This document shows positions 7,839-17,897 of a DNA stretch of 62,869 bases, one piece after another. The notes beneath the pieces were generated by a model that saw only the letters and a list, made by a program, of their open reading frames with translations, was not told where the DNA came from and searched no databases. The position numbers and the translations under genes are program-made. This DNA comes from an uncultured Pseudomonas sp. (GTDB taxonomy: Bacteria; Pseudomonadota; Gammaproteobacteria; Pseudomonadales; Pseudomonadaceae), in the NCBI RefSeq assembly GCF_946885885.1, contig NZ_CAMPHN010000004.1:1-62869 (forward strand), given 5' to 3'. Positions within the stretch are counted from its first letter, which is position 1. Each line of letters starts with the position of its first letter.

Positions 7839-9071
7839 TCAGTGCAGTGGGCTGGCCGGGTAGTGACGGCGGCGGGTGGCCTGCATCTGCGCCTGCTTGT
7901 CGAGGCGCGCGGCAATTTCCTCAAGCGTCGCTTGCAGCGGCCGTTGGCCATCCAACATGGGCTTCAGGCGGCTCTGGAACAACGCCCAGAAGCGTTTCAT
8001 CTCCGGCAGGTCGGGCATGATCTCGCCGCGCGTGGCGGAGCTGTAGGTGTGGGCGATCAATGGGTCCTGTTGCAGGCTTTGCAGCAGTTCCAGGTTGGCC
8101 ACCGCGCCGAGCGGCTTGTCGGCATCGACAGTGCGCAGCCCTTCGGTGCTGGTCAGGTAATCCTCGAGAAAGCGCTGCGCCTGCTGCTTGTTCGGGCTAT
8201 GGGCGTTGACCGCCGCCGCGACTATGCCGACGAAGGGTTTGCCGGGCTGCTCGGCGCTGATGCCGGGCACATGGTCGATGGCGAAGTGGATATTCGCGGC
8301 GCGTAATTCGTTCCACACCCAGGGGCCGTTGATGATCATGGCCACATCGCCGGCCTTGAAGCCGTTCATCATGCCGTCGTAGTCGGCTTCGCGCGCCAGC
8401 ACGCCGCTATCGAGCAGGCTGCGCAGCTGCGTGAACCCGGCGATAGCGCCAGGGTTGGTGATGCCCGAGTCGCCGAGGTCGTAGAGGCCGTCGCGTTTGT
8501 TCAGGCTGTAGCCGCCGCTGCCGGCGATCAACGGCCAAGAGAAGTACAGGTTGGCGTAATCCCACTCGATGGCGCGCTTGCCCTGGGCGCGCAGACGGCT
8601 GTCCAGTTCGATCACCTCGGCCCAGGTGCGCGGCGCGGTCGGCACCAAGTCCTGGTTGTAGATCAGGCTGACCACCTCGGTGGACAGCGGGTAGCCATAG
8701 ATGCGCTTGGCCACGCTCACCGCTTCCCAGGCGAAGGCGGGCGCGCGCTGCAAGGCGTCCTGGCTGGGTGTGAGGCCGGCGAGCAGACCGGCATCGATCC
8801 AGGAACCGAAGCGGTCATGGGCGAAGATCACGATATCCGGCCCTTTGGCGGTGCCGGCCTGGCGGTCGTAGCGTGCGGCCAGATCGTCCGGGGTGGCGAC
8901 TTCGACGGCGATGCCGGTGTCGGCCTGGAAGCGTTTGCCGACCTTGGCGATGCCGTTGAAGCCTTTGTCCTGGCTGACCCAGACCAGTAGCGTATCGCGC
9001 TCGAAAGCCCGGGCGGAGCCGCTCAGGCAGAACAGCAGCGACAGGGCCCCGGCCTTTAGCAAAGCGTTCAT
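7839..9071 (-). CDS. Second maltose/maltodextrin-type ABC substrate-binding protein
   Basis: About 410 residues with a signal peptide (MNALLKAGALSLLFCLSG, cleavage after ARA near residue 22). The mature part is clearly homologous to the MalE at 17898: LLVWVSQDKGFNGIAKVG, GPDIVIFAHDRFG, YFSWPLIAGSGGY, INGPWVWNEL and DADKPLGAVAN all have counterparts there. It should bind a maltodextrin-like sugar in the periplasm. No second set of permease genes exists in the window, so it probably shares MalFGK. It is the last gene of a lamB-malM-malE2 series on the minus strand, 120 bases after malM. The frame is open to 9188, but the signal peptide fixes the start at 9071. The C-terminal tail after the SBP fold is basic and slightly longer than in MalE. 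Confidence 0.88.
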   Translation of the reverse strand: MNALLKAGALSLLFCLSGSARAFERDTLLVWVSQDKGFNGIAKVGKRFQADTGIAVEVATPDDLAARYDRQAGTAKGPDIVIFAHDRFGSWIDAGLLAGLTPSQDALQRAPAFAWEAVSVAKRIYGYPLSTEVVSLIYNQDLVPTAPRTWAEVIELDSRLRAQGKRAIEWDYANLYFSWPLIAGSGGYSLNKRDGLYDLGDSGITNPGAIAGFTQLRSLLDSGVLAREADYDGMMNGFKAGDVAMIINGPWVWNELRAANIHFAIDHVPGISAEQPGKPFVGIVAAAVNAHSPNKQQAQRFLEDYLTSTEGLRTVDADKPLGAVANLELLQSLQQDPLIAHTYSSATRGEIMPDLPEMKRFWALFQSRLKPMLDGQRPLQATLEEIAARLDKQAQMQATRRRHYPASPLH

Positions 9072-9191
9072 ATATAGGTTCTCGCAATGACAGGCCGGCA
9101 TGAGCTGCCTTCTCCCCCGGGATAGGGGCTGTGGGTGAGGGCAGCGTTGCCGGCTTTGGTAGATGGCGAAAGAGCGTCGCCAGCCCAACCA

Positions 9192-10112
9192 TCACTTGAT
9201 CTGAATACGCTCAAGCAAATAGGCCTTGGCGCTAACGTCGCCGACCCGCTCGGCTTCGTCGGCCAGGCGCAGGGCGCGCGACAGGTCCTGGCTGGCCAAT
9301 GCCGCGTCTATGCCCTGGCGGTAATAGGCCTGGGTTTCCGGCAGCACGGCGGGCGCCGGCACCGAGGGCACGCTGTTGCCCATAGTCTGGCCAATGCTGT
9401 AGGGCGGCACATAGGTGTTGGCGGTTTGCCCGGCGATCTTGTCTTCGATCAACACCATCTTCAGCACGCCTACCGGCGCATGCTTGACCACCGGGTCGGG
9501 GATATTCGGCGGCTGGTTACCCAGGGCGCGGGCATAGGCCTTGGCCGGGTGTTCGATCACGGTCTGGCCGCTCATCTGCTTGGCCGAGCTGTACAGCACC
9601 AGGTAATGCTCGTTGCCGGGGTTGTCCTTGTACAGGCGGTCGACGCGCAGGCGGGCGTCGAGGCTGTCGCTTTTCAGGCCGGCGGCCGGGGCGTAGACGA
9701 AATCCTCCGCGCCGAGCAAGCGGGTGACCCGGTACTGGCTGTCGAGCAGCAGGGCGTTGGGCGCCAGCACCGTATCGCCGGCCTGGCTGTACAGGCGGAT
9801 CTCGAAGGATTTGCTGTCGGCCGGTAACTGAAAGGCGCGGAAGAAACTCTTGCCGCTATCGAATTCGAACGCCGGGGAGTTCTCGTCGATCAGCACCTCG
9901 CCGCTGAAGTCGGCGCCGATGCGGGTAAAGGGCAGGTCGCGCAGGCTGGCGCAGCAGGAGGGGGCGGCGTCGAGGCTGCGTTGCGCGGCGCTGGCCGATG
10001 TTTGCAGAGGTGCCGGGCTGCTATTTAGCGCGTCGAAGCGGCGCAGCGGCTCGCTGGCGCAACCGGCGAGCGACAGGGCGAGCAGGCACAGGGAAACTTT
10101 GAAGGGCGTCAT
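9192..10112 (-). CDS. malM: Maltose operon periplasmic protein MalM (lipoprotein)
   Basis: A 306-residue protein with a lipoprotein signal: LALSLAGC places the lipidated Cys at residue 18, just after a hydrophobic stretch. The body matches the MalM family, including CCASLRDLPF, the surface stretch FSGEVLIDENSPAF, and the C-terminal TYVPPYSIG and QAYYRQGIDAALASQ segments. MalM is co-transcribed with lamB in enteric bacteria and has no settled function. Here too it lies directly behind lamB. The start at 10112 is chosen from the signal peptide; the open frame runs to 10229. A GC-rich hairpin separates it from lamB. Confidence 0.9.
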   Translation of the reverse strand: MTPFKVSLCLLALSLAGCASEPLRRFDALNSSPAPLQTSASAAQRSLDAAPSCCASLRDLPFTRIGADFSGEVLIDENSPAFEFDSGKSFFRAFQLPADSKSFEIRLYSQAGDTVLAPNALLLDSQYRVTRLLGAEDFVYAPAAGLKSDSLDARLRVDRLYKDNPGNEHYLVLYSSAKQMSGQTVIEHPAKAYARALGNQPPNIPDPVVKHAPVGVLKMVLIEDKIAGQTANTYVPPYSIGQTMGNSVPSVPAPAVLPETQAYYRQGIDAALASQDLSRALRLADEAERVGDVSAKAYLLERIQIK

Positions 10113-10142
10113 GGTGACCTCGTCAGGCTCATCGGGAAAAGG

Positions 10143-10164
10143 CCCCGGCCGGAGCAGGCCGGGG
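10143..10164 (-). promoter_or_regulatory. Intergenic hairpin between lamB and malM
   Basis: A perfect 8-bp stem (CCCCGGCC / GGCCGGGG) with a 6-base loop is followed on the minus strand by CCTTTTCC. It lies in the 121-base lamB-malM gap. It may act as a partial terminator or an mRNA 3'-end stabiliser, lowering malM and malE2 expression relative to lamB. Confidence 0.6.
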
Positions 10165-10233
10165 TAAAGCCCACAGGAGCAGCGTGAGTACTGTGTTGTC
10201 TCTATGCGACGCCGAACAGGGCGCCGCAACCGA

Positions 10234-11906
<1,673 letters not shown>

Positions 11907-13559
11907 ATGAAAAACCTGTTCAACCCCGCCCGCCTGGCATTGGCGGTTTCTTCCCTGCTATTCACTCTGGGCGCCGCCCAGGCCGCCGACCTGGCCGGTA
12001 AAAGCCCGGCCGGCGTGCGTTATCACGGCGGCGACGAAATCATCCTGCAGGGCTTTCACTGGAACGTGGTGCGTGAAGCGCCGAACAATTGGTACAGCAT
12101 CCTCCGCGACATGGCGCCGACCATCGCCGCCGACGGCTTCAGTGCGATCTGGATGCCGGTGCCCTGGCGCGATTTCTCCAGCTGGAGCGACGGCGCCAAC
12201 TCCGGCGGTGGCGAAGGCTACTTCTGGCACGACTTCAACAAGAACGGCCGCTACGGCAGCGATGCCCAGCTCAAACAGGCCGCAGGCGCCCTCAATAACG
12301 TCCAGGTCAAGGTGCTCTACGACGTGGTGCCCAACCATATGAACCGTGGCTATCCGGACAAGGAAATCAACCTGCCGGCCGGCCAGGGCTTGTGGCGCAA
12401 CGACTGCGCCGATCCCGGCAACTACCCCAACGACTGCGACGATGGCGACCGCTTTATCGGTGGCGATGCCGACCTCAACACCGGCAGCCCGCAGGTCTAC
12501 GGGATGTTCCGCGACGAGTTCGCCAACCTGCGCAACAACTACGGCGCCGGCGGTTTGCGCTTCGACTTCGTTCGCGGCTACGCCGGCGAACGGGTCGACA
12601 GCTGGATGAGCGCGGCCCATGACAACGCCTTCTGCGTCGGCGAGCTGTGGAAGTCGCCCGGCGAATACCCGAGCTGGGATTGGCGCAGCGGCGCCAGTTG
12701 GCAGCAGATCCTCAAGGACTGGTCGGACCGCGCCAAGTGCCCGATCTTCGACTTCGCCCTCAAGGAACGCATGCAGAACGGCAGCATCGCCGACTGGAAG
12801 AACGGCCTCAACGGCAACCCCAACGCGCGCTGGCGCGAAGTGGCGGTGACCTTCGTCGACAACCATGACACCGGTTATTCGCCGGGGCAGAACGGCGGCC
12901 AGCATCACTGGGCATTGGCCGACGGATTGGTCAAGCAGGCTTATGCCTACATCCTCTCCAGCCCCGGCACGCCGGTGGTGTATTGGTCGCACATGTATGA
13001 CTGGGGTCATGGCGCGTTGATCCGCCAATTGATCCAGATCCGCCGTGCCGCCGGCGTGCGCGCCGACTCGCCGATCCAGTTCCACAACGGCTACTCGGGG
13101 CTGGTGGCGACCGTGACCGGCACCACGCAGACGCTGGTCATCGCCCTGGATTCCAACCTGGGCAATCCTGGCCAGGTCGCCAGCGGCAGCTTCAATGCGG
13201 CGTTGAACCAGGATGGCGGCAAGCTTCGCATCTGGACCAGCGGCACCCCTGGCGGTGGCGATTTGGTCAGCGTGAATTTCCGTTGCAACAACGGCGTGAC
13301 CCAACCGGGCGACAGCGTCTACGCGGTCGGCAACCTCAGCCAACTCGGCAACTGGAGCCCGGCCAGCGCCGTGCGCCTGACCGACGTCAGCGCCTACCCG
13401 ACCTGGAAAGGCAGCATCAGCCTGCCGGCGCAGCAGAGCGTCGAATGGAAATGCATCGTCCGTAGCGAGAGCAACCCGAGCCTGGTGAAGAGCTGGCAAG
13501 CGGGTGGCAATAACCAGGTGCTAAGTGCTGCGGGGGTGACTACGAGCGGGAGTTTCTGA
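11907..13559 (+). CDS. amyP: Secreted glucan 1,4-alpha-maltotetraohydrolase (G4-amylase)
   Basis: A 550-residue exo-acting GH13 amylase that releases maltotetraose from starch ends (EC 3.2.1.60). The sequence closely resembles the P. stutzeri enzyme, for example VRYHGGDEIILQGFHWNVV and the long GYSPGQNGGQHHWAL stretch. The signal peptide ends at AQA, residue 26. Catalytic residues are visible: Asp220 (GLRFDFVRGYA), Glu246 (CVGELWKSP) and Asp321 (FVDNHDTG), equal to Asp193/Glu219/Asp294 of the mature family enzyme. A C-terminal starch-binding CBM20 covers roughly 440-550 (VYAVGNLSQLGNWSP). GGAG precedes the ATG. It supplies substrate for the LamB/Mal import system around it and is probably MalT-controlled. 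Confidence 0.96.
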   Translation: MKNLFNPARLALAVSSLLFTLGAAQAADLAGKSPAGVRYHGGDEIILQGFHWNVVREAPNNWYSILRDMAPTIAADGFSAIWMPVPWRDFSSWSDGANSGGGEGYFWHDFNKNGRYGSDAQLKQAAGALNNVQVKVLYDVVPNHMNRGYPDKEINLPAGQGLWRNDCADPGNYPNDCDDGDRFIGGDADLNTGSPQVYGMFRDEFANLRNNYGAGGLRFDFVRGYAGERVDSWMSAAHDNAFCVGELWKSPGEYPSWDWRSGASWQQILKDWSDRAKCPIFDFALKERMQNGSIADWKNGLNGNPNARWREVAVTFVDNHDTGYSPGQNGGQHHWALADGLVKQAYAYILSSPGTPVVYWSHMYDWGHGALIRQLIQIRRAAGVRADSPIQFHNGYSGLVATVTGTTQTLVIALDSNLGNPGQVASGSFNAALNQDGGKLRIWTSGTPGGGDLVSVNFRCNNGVTQPGDSVYAVGNLSQLGNWSPASAVRLTDVSAYPTWKGSISLPAQQSVEWKCIVRSESNPSLVKSWQAGGNNQVLSAAGVTTSGSF

Positions 13560-13571
13560 GCCGCGAATAGG

Positions 13572-13600
13572 CCGAGCCGCTCAATCGCGCGGTTCGGTTT
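13572..13600 (+). terminator. Possible terminator after amyP
   Basis: A 9-bp stem with one G-T pair (CCGAGCCGC / GCGGTTCGG) and an 8-base loop is followed by TTT, starting 13 bases after the amyP stop. The T run is short, so termination may be weak. Confidence 0.5.
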
Positions 13601-13627
13601 GCTGTTAGGCAAATATCGCAACTTGCT

Positions 13628-13942
13628 ATGGGTGGGGGTGAGCGTTGCTCTTGCCCATCGCAAAATGCTGACGATGAGGATCACCCATTGGCCGGCCTGG
13701 CCGGCGCCATGGGTGATCTACTCGAAGCCTACGACGAGCGACAGCGACCTATGCCGCAAGCCAGCGATGTCGAGGTACTGCGCTACCTGATGCAAGAGCA
13801 CCGCCTGAGCCAGGCGGATTTGCCCGAAGTCGGGGCGCAGTCGGTTATCTCCGAAATCCTGGGCGGCAAACGCCAGTTGAATGTGCGTCAGATCCGGGCG
13901 CTGTCCGAGCGTTTTGGTGTCTCGACGGATGTATTTCTTTAG
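13628..13942 (+). CDS. HigA-family antitoxin-like HTH protein, N-terminally truncated
   Basis: The frame encodes at most 104 residues. From DDEDHPLAGLAGAMGDLLEAY onward it matches the middle and C-terminal part of HigA/YgjM antitoxins: EVLRYLMQEHRLSQADLPEVG, then the helix-turn-helix SQSVISEILGGKRQLN-like region and SERFGVSTDVFL at the end. Full-length HigA proteins (about 130 residues) have some 40 more residues at the front, and the residues before Asp15 here do not resemble them. No HigB-type toxin frame is visible next to it. It is probably a decayed toxin-antitoxin remnant, although a shorter product from ATG 13709 could still fold as a DNA-binding domain. GC content and position in a repeat-rich gap fit a degraded gene. 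Confidence 0.6.
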   Translation: MGGGERCSCPSQNADDEDHPLAGLAGAMGDLLEAYDERQRPMPQASDVEVLRYLMQEHRLSQADLPEVGAQSVISEILGGKRQLNVRQIRALSERFGVSTDVFL

Positions 13943-13969
13943 GGTTTCGCGCGACGCCGGTTCGGCCCG

Positions 13970-14302
13970 AGCTTTTGTAGGGTGGACATAGCGGAGCTTT
14001 GTCCACCGCGAATTAACACAGGATTTACGGACTGATTCCCCGCCAGTTTTGTAGCCCGGATGCAATCCGGGCGCTTGGTTCCAAATGCCGTATTTCCCCG
14101 GATTTCATCCGGGCTGCGGGAGCAGCTGATCGTTCCCACGTGGACGGTTCGACGCCTCGATGTGGGACCGATCAAAGTCACCCAATGGTAGCCCGGGTTG
14201 AGCGAAGCGATACCCGGGTATCGGCGCCCTGGGTATCGCTGCGCTCAACCCAGGCTACGTGCTTGGTTCCAGGCGCCGCATTTTCCCCGGAGTTCATCCG
14301 AG
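13970..14302. repeat. REP-like palindromes between the higA remnant and the kinase-like gene
   Basis: No gene is seen here. The stretch holds GTAGGGTGGACA...TGTCCACC (about 13978-14006) and a block GTAGCCCGGATGCAATCCGGG (about 14051). A long palindrome of the type GTAGCCCGGGTTGAGCGAAG...CTCAACCCAGGCTAC follows at about 14188-14255. A roughly 48-base unit starting GCTTGGTTCCA and ending in CATCCGGGCT occurs twice, near 14071 and 14261. These are common Pseudomonas intergenic repeats. Confidence 0.65.
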
Positions 14303-15388
14303 CTACGGGGCGTTCTGGATCTGCCATTGCTGCGCCAACTTTCTTGCCTCGGCAAACTCACTCAGCAGCTTTGCGGCGCCGGGCGCTGCCTCGCCGAATG
14401 CCGCTAATTGCCGCAGATCGGCGTAGCGTTCTCGGGCATTGCGCTCGAGCCAATCGATACGTTGCAGGGTCATCGGCGTACAGGTCTGGCCGCTCAGGTC
14501 GTCGTGCAGGTCGAGGCTGTGGGAGCGCCAGGCTTCGCGCAGGTACAGGCCTTCGAGGTCGCCGCTCAGGGCGATGCGCCAGGCGTCGATGATGCCTTGC
14601 AGCCAATCGAGCACGCTGGCGCTGGCATGGCGCGCGCTGAGTTCGCGGTGCAGGCGTTGATAGGCGAGCAGAGCGATTTGTTTTTCCAGGCGCAGGGCAG
14701 CCAGGGCCTCTCCGTCGCTGCGTTGCTCCAGATTCAGCAAGTGGCCGAAGTATTGCCGGGTTTCGAAACGTTCTGCGGCGTGGAATTGCGGCGTGGCCGT
14801 GCCGTTGCTGTTGAACTGGCGCAGTGGGTCGAAGCGGTACATATAGCCGAAGTCGAACAGGCGCACGCGGCCATCGTCGAGGGTGTTGCCGGGGCACAGG
14901 TCCCATTCGAACAGGCCGCCGAGCAGCAGCGCACCGAGCGCATCGAACAACTCCAGCAACTGCCGTTCGTGCCATTGCTCGATCGCCGCGCCGGCGATCC
15001 AGGGCGACAGCAGCACGCCGTGGCGCAAGCTGGCGTATTGGGTGTCGACGATGCCGCCGAGGCGTTTGCCGAGTTGCGCGTCCTGTTTCAGCAAACGCAG
15101 ATCGGCGCGGCGCTGGATCTCGTTGAGAAAACTGGTCTGGCCGTTGGGGTTCTGCACCAGGCAGCGTTCGCGGGCGCGCTTGAGCGTCCAGTCGCGGCTG
15201 CCCGCCCTGATCCGATAAACATGGGCGGTCAGGCCGCCGGCAAAACGCTCGCGCACATAGGTCTCGTCGCCCTGGGTGGCGGCCAGTTGTTCGAGCGGCA
15301 ACGGACAGTCCGCTGGGTTGCCGATTTCCAGCTCGGCGCCGCTGGCGACAAAGGCCAGTTGGCTTTGGCGGCGTTGTTCCTGAGTCAT
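14303..15388 (-). CDS. Protein-kinase-fold (APH-like) protein of unknown substrate
   Basis: A 361-residue cytoplasmic protein with no signal peptide. Kinase-fold marks can be read in order: a basic-rich strand WTLKRARER (candidate ATP-anchoring Lys), an acidic helix residue in LNEIQRR, the hinge-like SPWIAG, a catalytic-loop-like EWDLCPGNTLDD, and a metal-binding FDFGYMY. This spacing resembles aminoglycoside/choline/Kdo-kinase-type folds rather than Hanks Ser/Thr kinases. The substrate is not recognisable. It lies between two amylase genes, 165 bases behind the alpha-amylase on the same strand. Since APH-like maltokinases exist in other bacteria, a sugar kinase role is possible, but nothing here proves it. 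Confidence 0.6.
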   Translation of the reverse strand: MTQEQRRQSQLAFVASGAELEIGNPADCPLPLEQLAATQGDETYVRERFAGGLTAHVYRIRAGSRDWTLKRARERCLVQNPNGQTSFLNEIQRRADLRLLKQDAQLGKRLGGIVDTQYASLRHGVLLSPWIAGAAIEQWHERQLLELFDALGALLLGGLFEWDLCPGNTLDDGRVRLFDFGYMYRFDPLRQFNSNGTATPQFHAAERFETRQYFGHLLNLEQRSDGEALAALRLEKQIALLAYQRLHRELSARHASASVLDWLQGIIDAWRIALSGDLEGLYLREAWRSHSLDLHDDLSGQTCTPMTLQRIDWLERNARERYADLRQLAAFGEAAPGAAKLLSEFAEARKLAQQWQIQNAP

Positions 15389-15432
15389 GGCTTGCTGCTC
15401 CTGGGTAAATGGTTGCGAATTGCCTGAGGCCT

Positions 15433-15531
15433 GTAGGGGGCCCGACCTCGGGGCGAGCTTTTCGCTGTAGTCGTCAAACGATGAGCGGACAGCCCTTCGG
15501 GCTGTATTCGCCGCGAGGTCGCGCCTCCTAC
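15433..15531. repeat. REP doublet (GTAGGAGGCGCG family)
   Basis: A roughly 99-base imperfect palindrome is bounded by GTAGGGGGCCCGACCTCG and GAGGTCGCGCCTCCTAC. It is the inverted counterpart of 2180-2278, with the same inner blocks (GGGGCGAGCTTTTCGCTG, GATGAGCGG, CAGCCC). It separates the alpha-amylase from the kinase-like gene. Confidence 0.75.
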
Positions 15532-15553
15532 AGGCATGCAGCGATGGCGTATC

Positions 15554-17635
15554 TCAACGGCCCTGTACGATGATCACCTTGTCGCCAGCGGCTTCGCGGA
15601 CAAAGGCATAGGGCTGCGCGGACAACTGTCGATGGCTGCCGGCGCCGACCGCCGGATGGCGTGCGCGGAATTGGCCAAGGCGGCGCCAATGGTCGATCAG
15701 CGCGGCGATCTGCGGTTGGTCATGCGCGCTCCAGTTCATATCCGATCGGGTGCCCTGGAACGGATCGGAGCCACTTGGCCCTAGCGCTCGTGCGCTCTCG
15801 TCGCCGTAGTAGATCTGCACCGCCCCGGGGCTGAGCAGCAGGGCCTCGGCCAGGCCCCGTTGGCGCGCCAGATCGTTGTGCTGTTCGGCGAAGAACAACG
15901 CAGTGTCGTGGGACGAGGCGTAGCTCATAAAGTTATGCCCGGGATTACGCGCCAACAGCTCGGCGTAGTGCGCGTAGCTGCCTTCGGCCTGGCGCAGGCA
16001 GTCGCTGGCCTTGGCCGCGGTCTGCTGCTGGAAGGCGAAGTTGATCAGAGCGTCGAAGCCGTTGCGTTGGTACTCGCTGGTTTCCGGGCCGTGGCCGAAC
16101 ACCTCGCCGACCATCCAGAACGGCTCGCCGGCCATGGGATCGTCCGGGTTGGTCTCGGCCCAGTCGGCCCGCGCCTGCTCGGCTGCCGCGCGCAATTCGG
16201 CCCAGGCCGCCGGTTCGACATGCTTGACAGTGTCGGCGCGAAAACCGTCGACGCCGAACTCGCGCACCCAGAAGCTCAGCCATTCATTCAGGTAGTCGCG
16301 CACCCGGTAGCCCTCGCGCGCCACGGCGCGGGTCGGCTGCTTGTGCCGGAGAAAGGCGGGCAGGGCGACAGGCGCATCGCTCTCGGTACGGAAATCCGGG
16401 AGAAACGCCAGCGAACCCTTAAGCGGATCGACCAGCACGCTGGGCGGGGTGGGGTAGTCGGCGATGCCGGCGCGTACCCAATCCTTGCCCCACCAGTTGG
16501 CCCAGTCCGGGTGCTGGTAGTCGAGCAGGTTGTGGTAGGCGTGCAGGCTTTCGAAGCTTTCCGGCTGCCATTGCGTCCAGTGCGCGGGCAAGTACTGACC
16601 CATGCCGTCGCGCAGGCCACCGAAACCGAACGCCTGCATATCGGCCAGGGTCGAGTAGCCGGGGTGGTTGAGCACCACATCGAAGAGCACACGGATGCCG
16701 CGGGCATGGGCCTGGCGGATCAGTTCGCGCAGTTGGTCCTCGCTGCCCATATTGGCGTCGAGTTGGGTGTAATCCAGGGCGTAGTAACCGTGGTAGGCGT
16801 AATGGCGGAAGTCGCCCTTGTCGCCACCGCCGACCCAGCCGTGAATCTGCTCATAGGGGGCGCTGATCCACAATGCGCTGATGCCCAGCTCGGCGAGGTA
16901 ATCGAGTTTGCCGGTCAGACCCTTGAGGTCGCCGCCATGGAAGGTGCCGATCTCCTGCTCGCCATCGGGGGCGCGGCCGTAGCTGCGGTCGTTGTCCGGG
17001 TCGCCGTTGGCGAAGCGGTCAACGATGGCGAAATACAGGCTGGCGTTGCGCCAATCCCAACGGGCGCTGGCCGGCGCATCGGCAGCTTCGAGCAGCAGCA
17101 AGCCGCTGCTTTCGAGCGCCGGGGTCAGGCCGATACGGCCGTTCTCGACCAGCGCGCTCTGGCCGCTGTAGCCATCGCGCAGGCGCTGGCCGTCGGCGAA
17201 TACGCTGGAGACATCGACGCTCAGGGCCTCGCCGTTCCAGGCCGAGCAGGCGCTTTGCCGCTCGGCGACTTCGCTGCGCAGCGGCAGCAGGCGCAGGTGC
17301 GCATCCGCGCCGGTCTCGACCAGCAAGCGATAACGGCCGGCTTCGGCCACCGCGAAATCGAAACGGCTGGCGGGGCGCAGGTCGAAACGCTGGAACGGTT
17401 TCAGGGCTTCGCCGGCGCCATCGCCCTGGCCCAGTCGCAGGGTGCCGGGCGGCAACTGCAAGTCGGCGGCGAAGCGTTGCCCCTGGGCTGCCGGGCTATC
17501 CAGCGGTTGCCAAGCCAGCGCCAGCGGCTGGTCGTCGAGCCGGGCTTCGAGGTTCGGTTGGGCCAGGGCGAGGGATAACGGCAGGCCGAAACAAAGCGCC
17601 AGCAGGCGCTGACTAAGTACACTCAACATGGGCAT
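15554..17635 (-). CDS. Exported alpha-amylase (GH13, MalS-like)
   Basis: A 693-residue GH13 enzyme with a signal peptide (LALCFGLPLSLALAQ). An N-terminal region of about 200 residues resembles a carbohydrate-binding/accessory domain. The barrel then starts at YFAIVDRFANGDPDND. Catalytic residues are recognisable: Asp in GFRADTVKHV (about residue 460), Glu in WMVGEVFGHG (about 510), and Asp in SYASSHDTALFF (about 575). Length and layout fit periplasmic alpha-amylases such as E. coli MalS (676 residues), which shorten imported dextrins. No lipobox is seen. GGAG lies close upstream of the start. It is divergent from malE across a region with an inverted pair of MalT-box-like sites and so probably belongs to the same regulon. 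Periplasmic versus secreted location is not proven. Confidence 0.85.
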   Translation of the reverse strand: MPMLSVLSQRLLALCFGLPLSLALAQPNLEARLDDQPLALAWQPLDSPAAQGQRFAADLQLPPGTLRLGQGDGAGEALKPFQRFDLRPASRFDFAVAEAGRYRLLVETGADAHLRLLPLRSEVAERQSACSAWNGEALSVDVSSVFADGQRLRDGYSGQSALVENGRIGLTPALESSGLLLLEAADAPASARWDWRNASLYFAIVDRFANGDPDNDRSYGRAPDGEQEIGTFHGGDLKGLTGKLDYLAELGISALWISAPYEQIHGWVGGGDKGDFRHYAYHGYYALDYTQLDANMGSEDQLRELIRQAHARGIRVLFDVVLNHPGYSTLADMQAFGFGGLRDGMGQYLPAHWTQWQPESFESLHAYHNLLDYQHPDWANWWGKDWVRAGIADYPTPPSVLVDPLKGSLAFLPDFRTESDAPVALPAFLRHKQPTRAVAREGYRVRDYLNEWLSFWVREFGVDGFRADTVKHVEPAAWAELRAAAEQARADWAETNPDDPMAGEPFWMVGEVFGHGPETSEYQRNGFDALINFAFQQQTAAKASDCLRQAEGSYAHYAELLARNPGHNFMSYASSHDTALFFAEQHNDLARQRGLAEALLLSPGAVQIYYGDESARALGPSGSDPFQGTRSDMNWSAHDQPQIAALIDHWRRLGQFRARHPAVGAGSHRQLSAQPYAFVREAAGDKVIIVQGR

Positions 17636-17897
17636 GCGGAACTCCGCGCAGAAGGGCAGTGCCGCTCATTTAGCCGCGATCCCGCCAGCTTGTGCAGGCT
17701 GAGACGCGGCGAAAAAGCTGGGTTCGCCGGGGCATCGGCTGGCAGACTACGCCCCGCTTCTACGCCCCCTGATCCTCCTCGTGGGGAGGATGTGCCGGGC
17801 TATCCGCTGGCCGACTATGGGGTCACTGCGCAACCGCCCCGCGGCAGGCAGACATAAATGTTGTGGATTAAAAATAACAAGCCACGAGGGAACACCC
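17636..17897. promoter_or_regulatory. Divergent amylase/malE control region with inverted MalT-box pair
   Basis: ATCCTCC at 17772-17778 and GGAGGAT at 17785-17791 form a perfect inverted pair. The right half extends as GGGGAGGATGTG (17783-17794), matching eight of ten positions of the enterobacterial MalT box. The same GGGAGGATGTGCC-type sequence recurs before the alpha-glucosidase at 25042. The pair lies about 105 bases before the malE start. No gene is visible in the 262-base gap. Confidence 0.65.
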
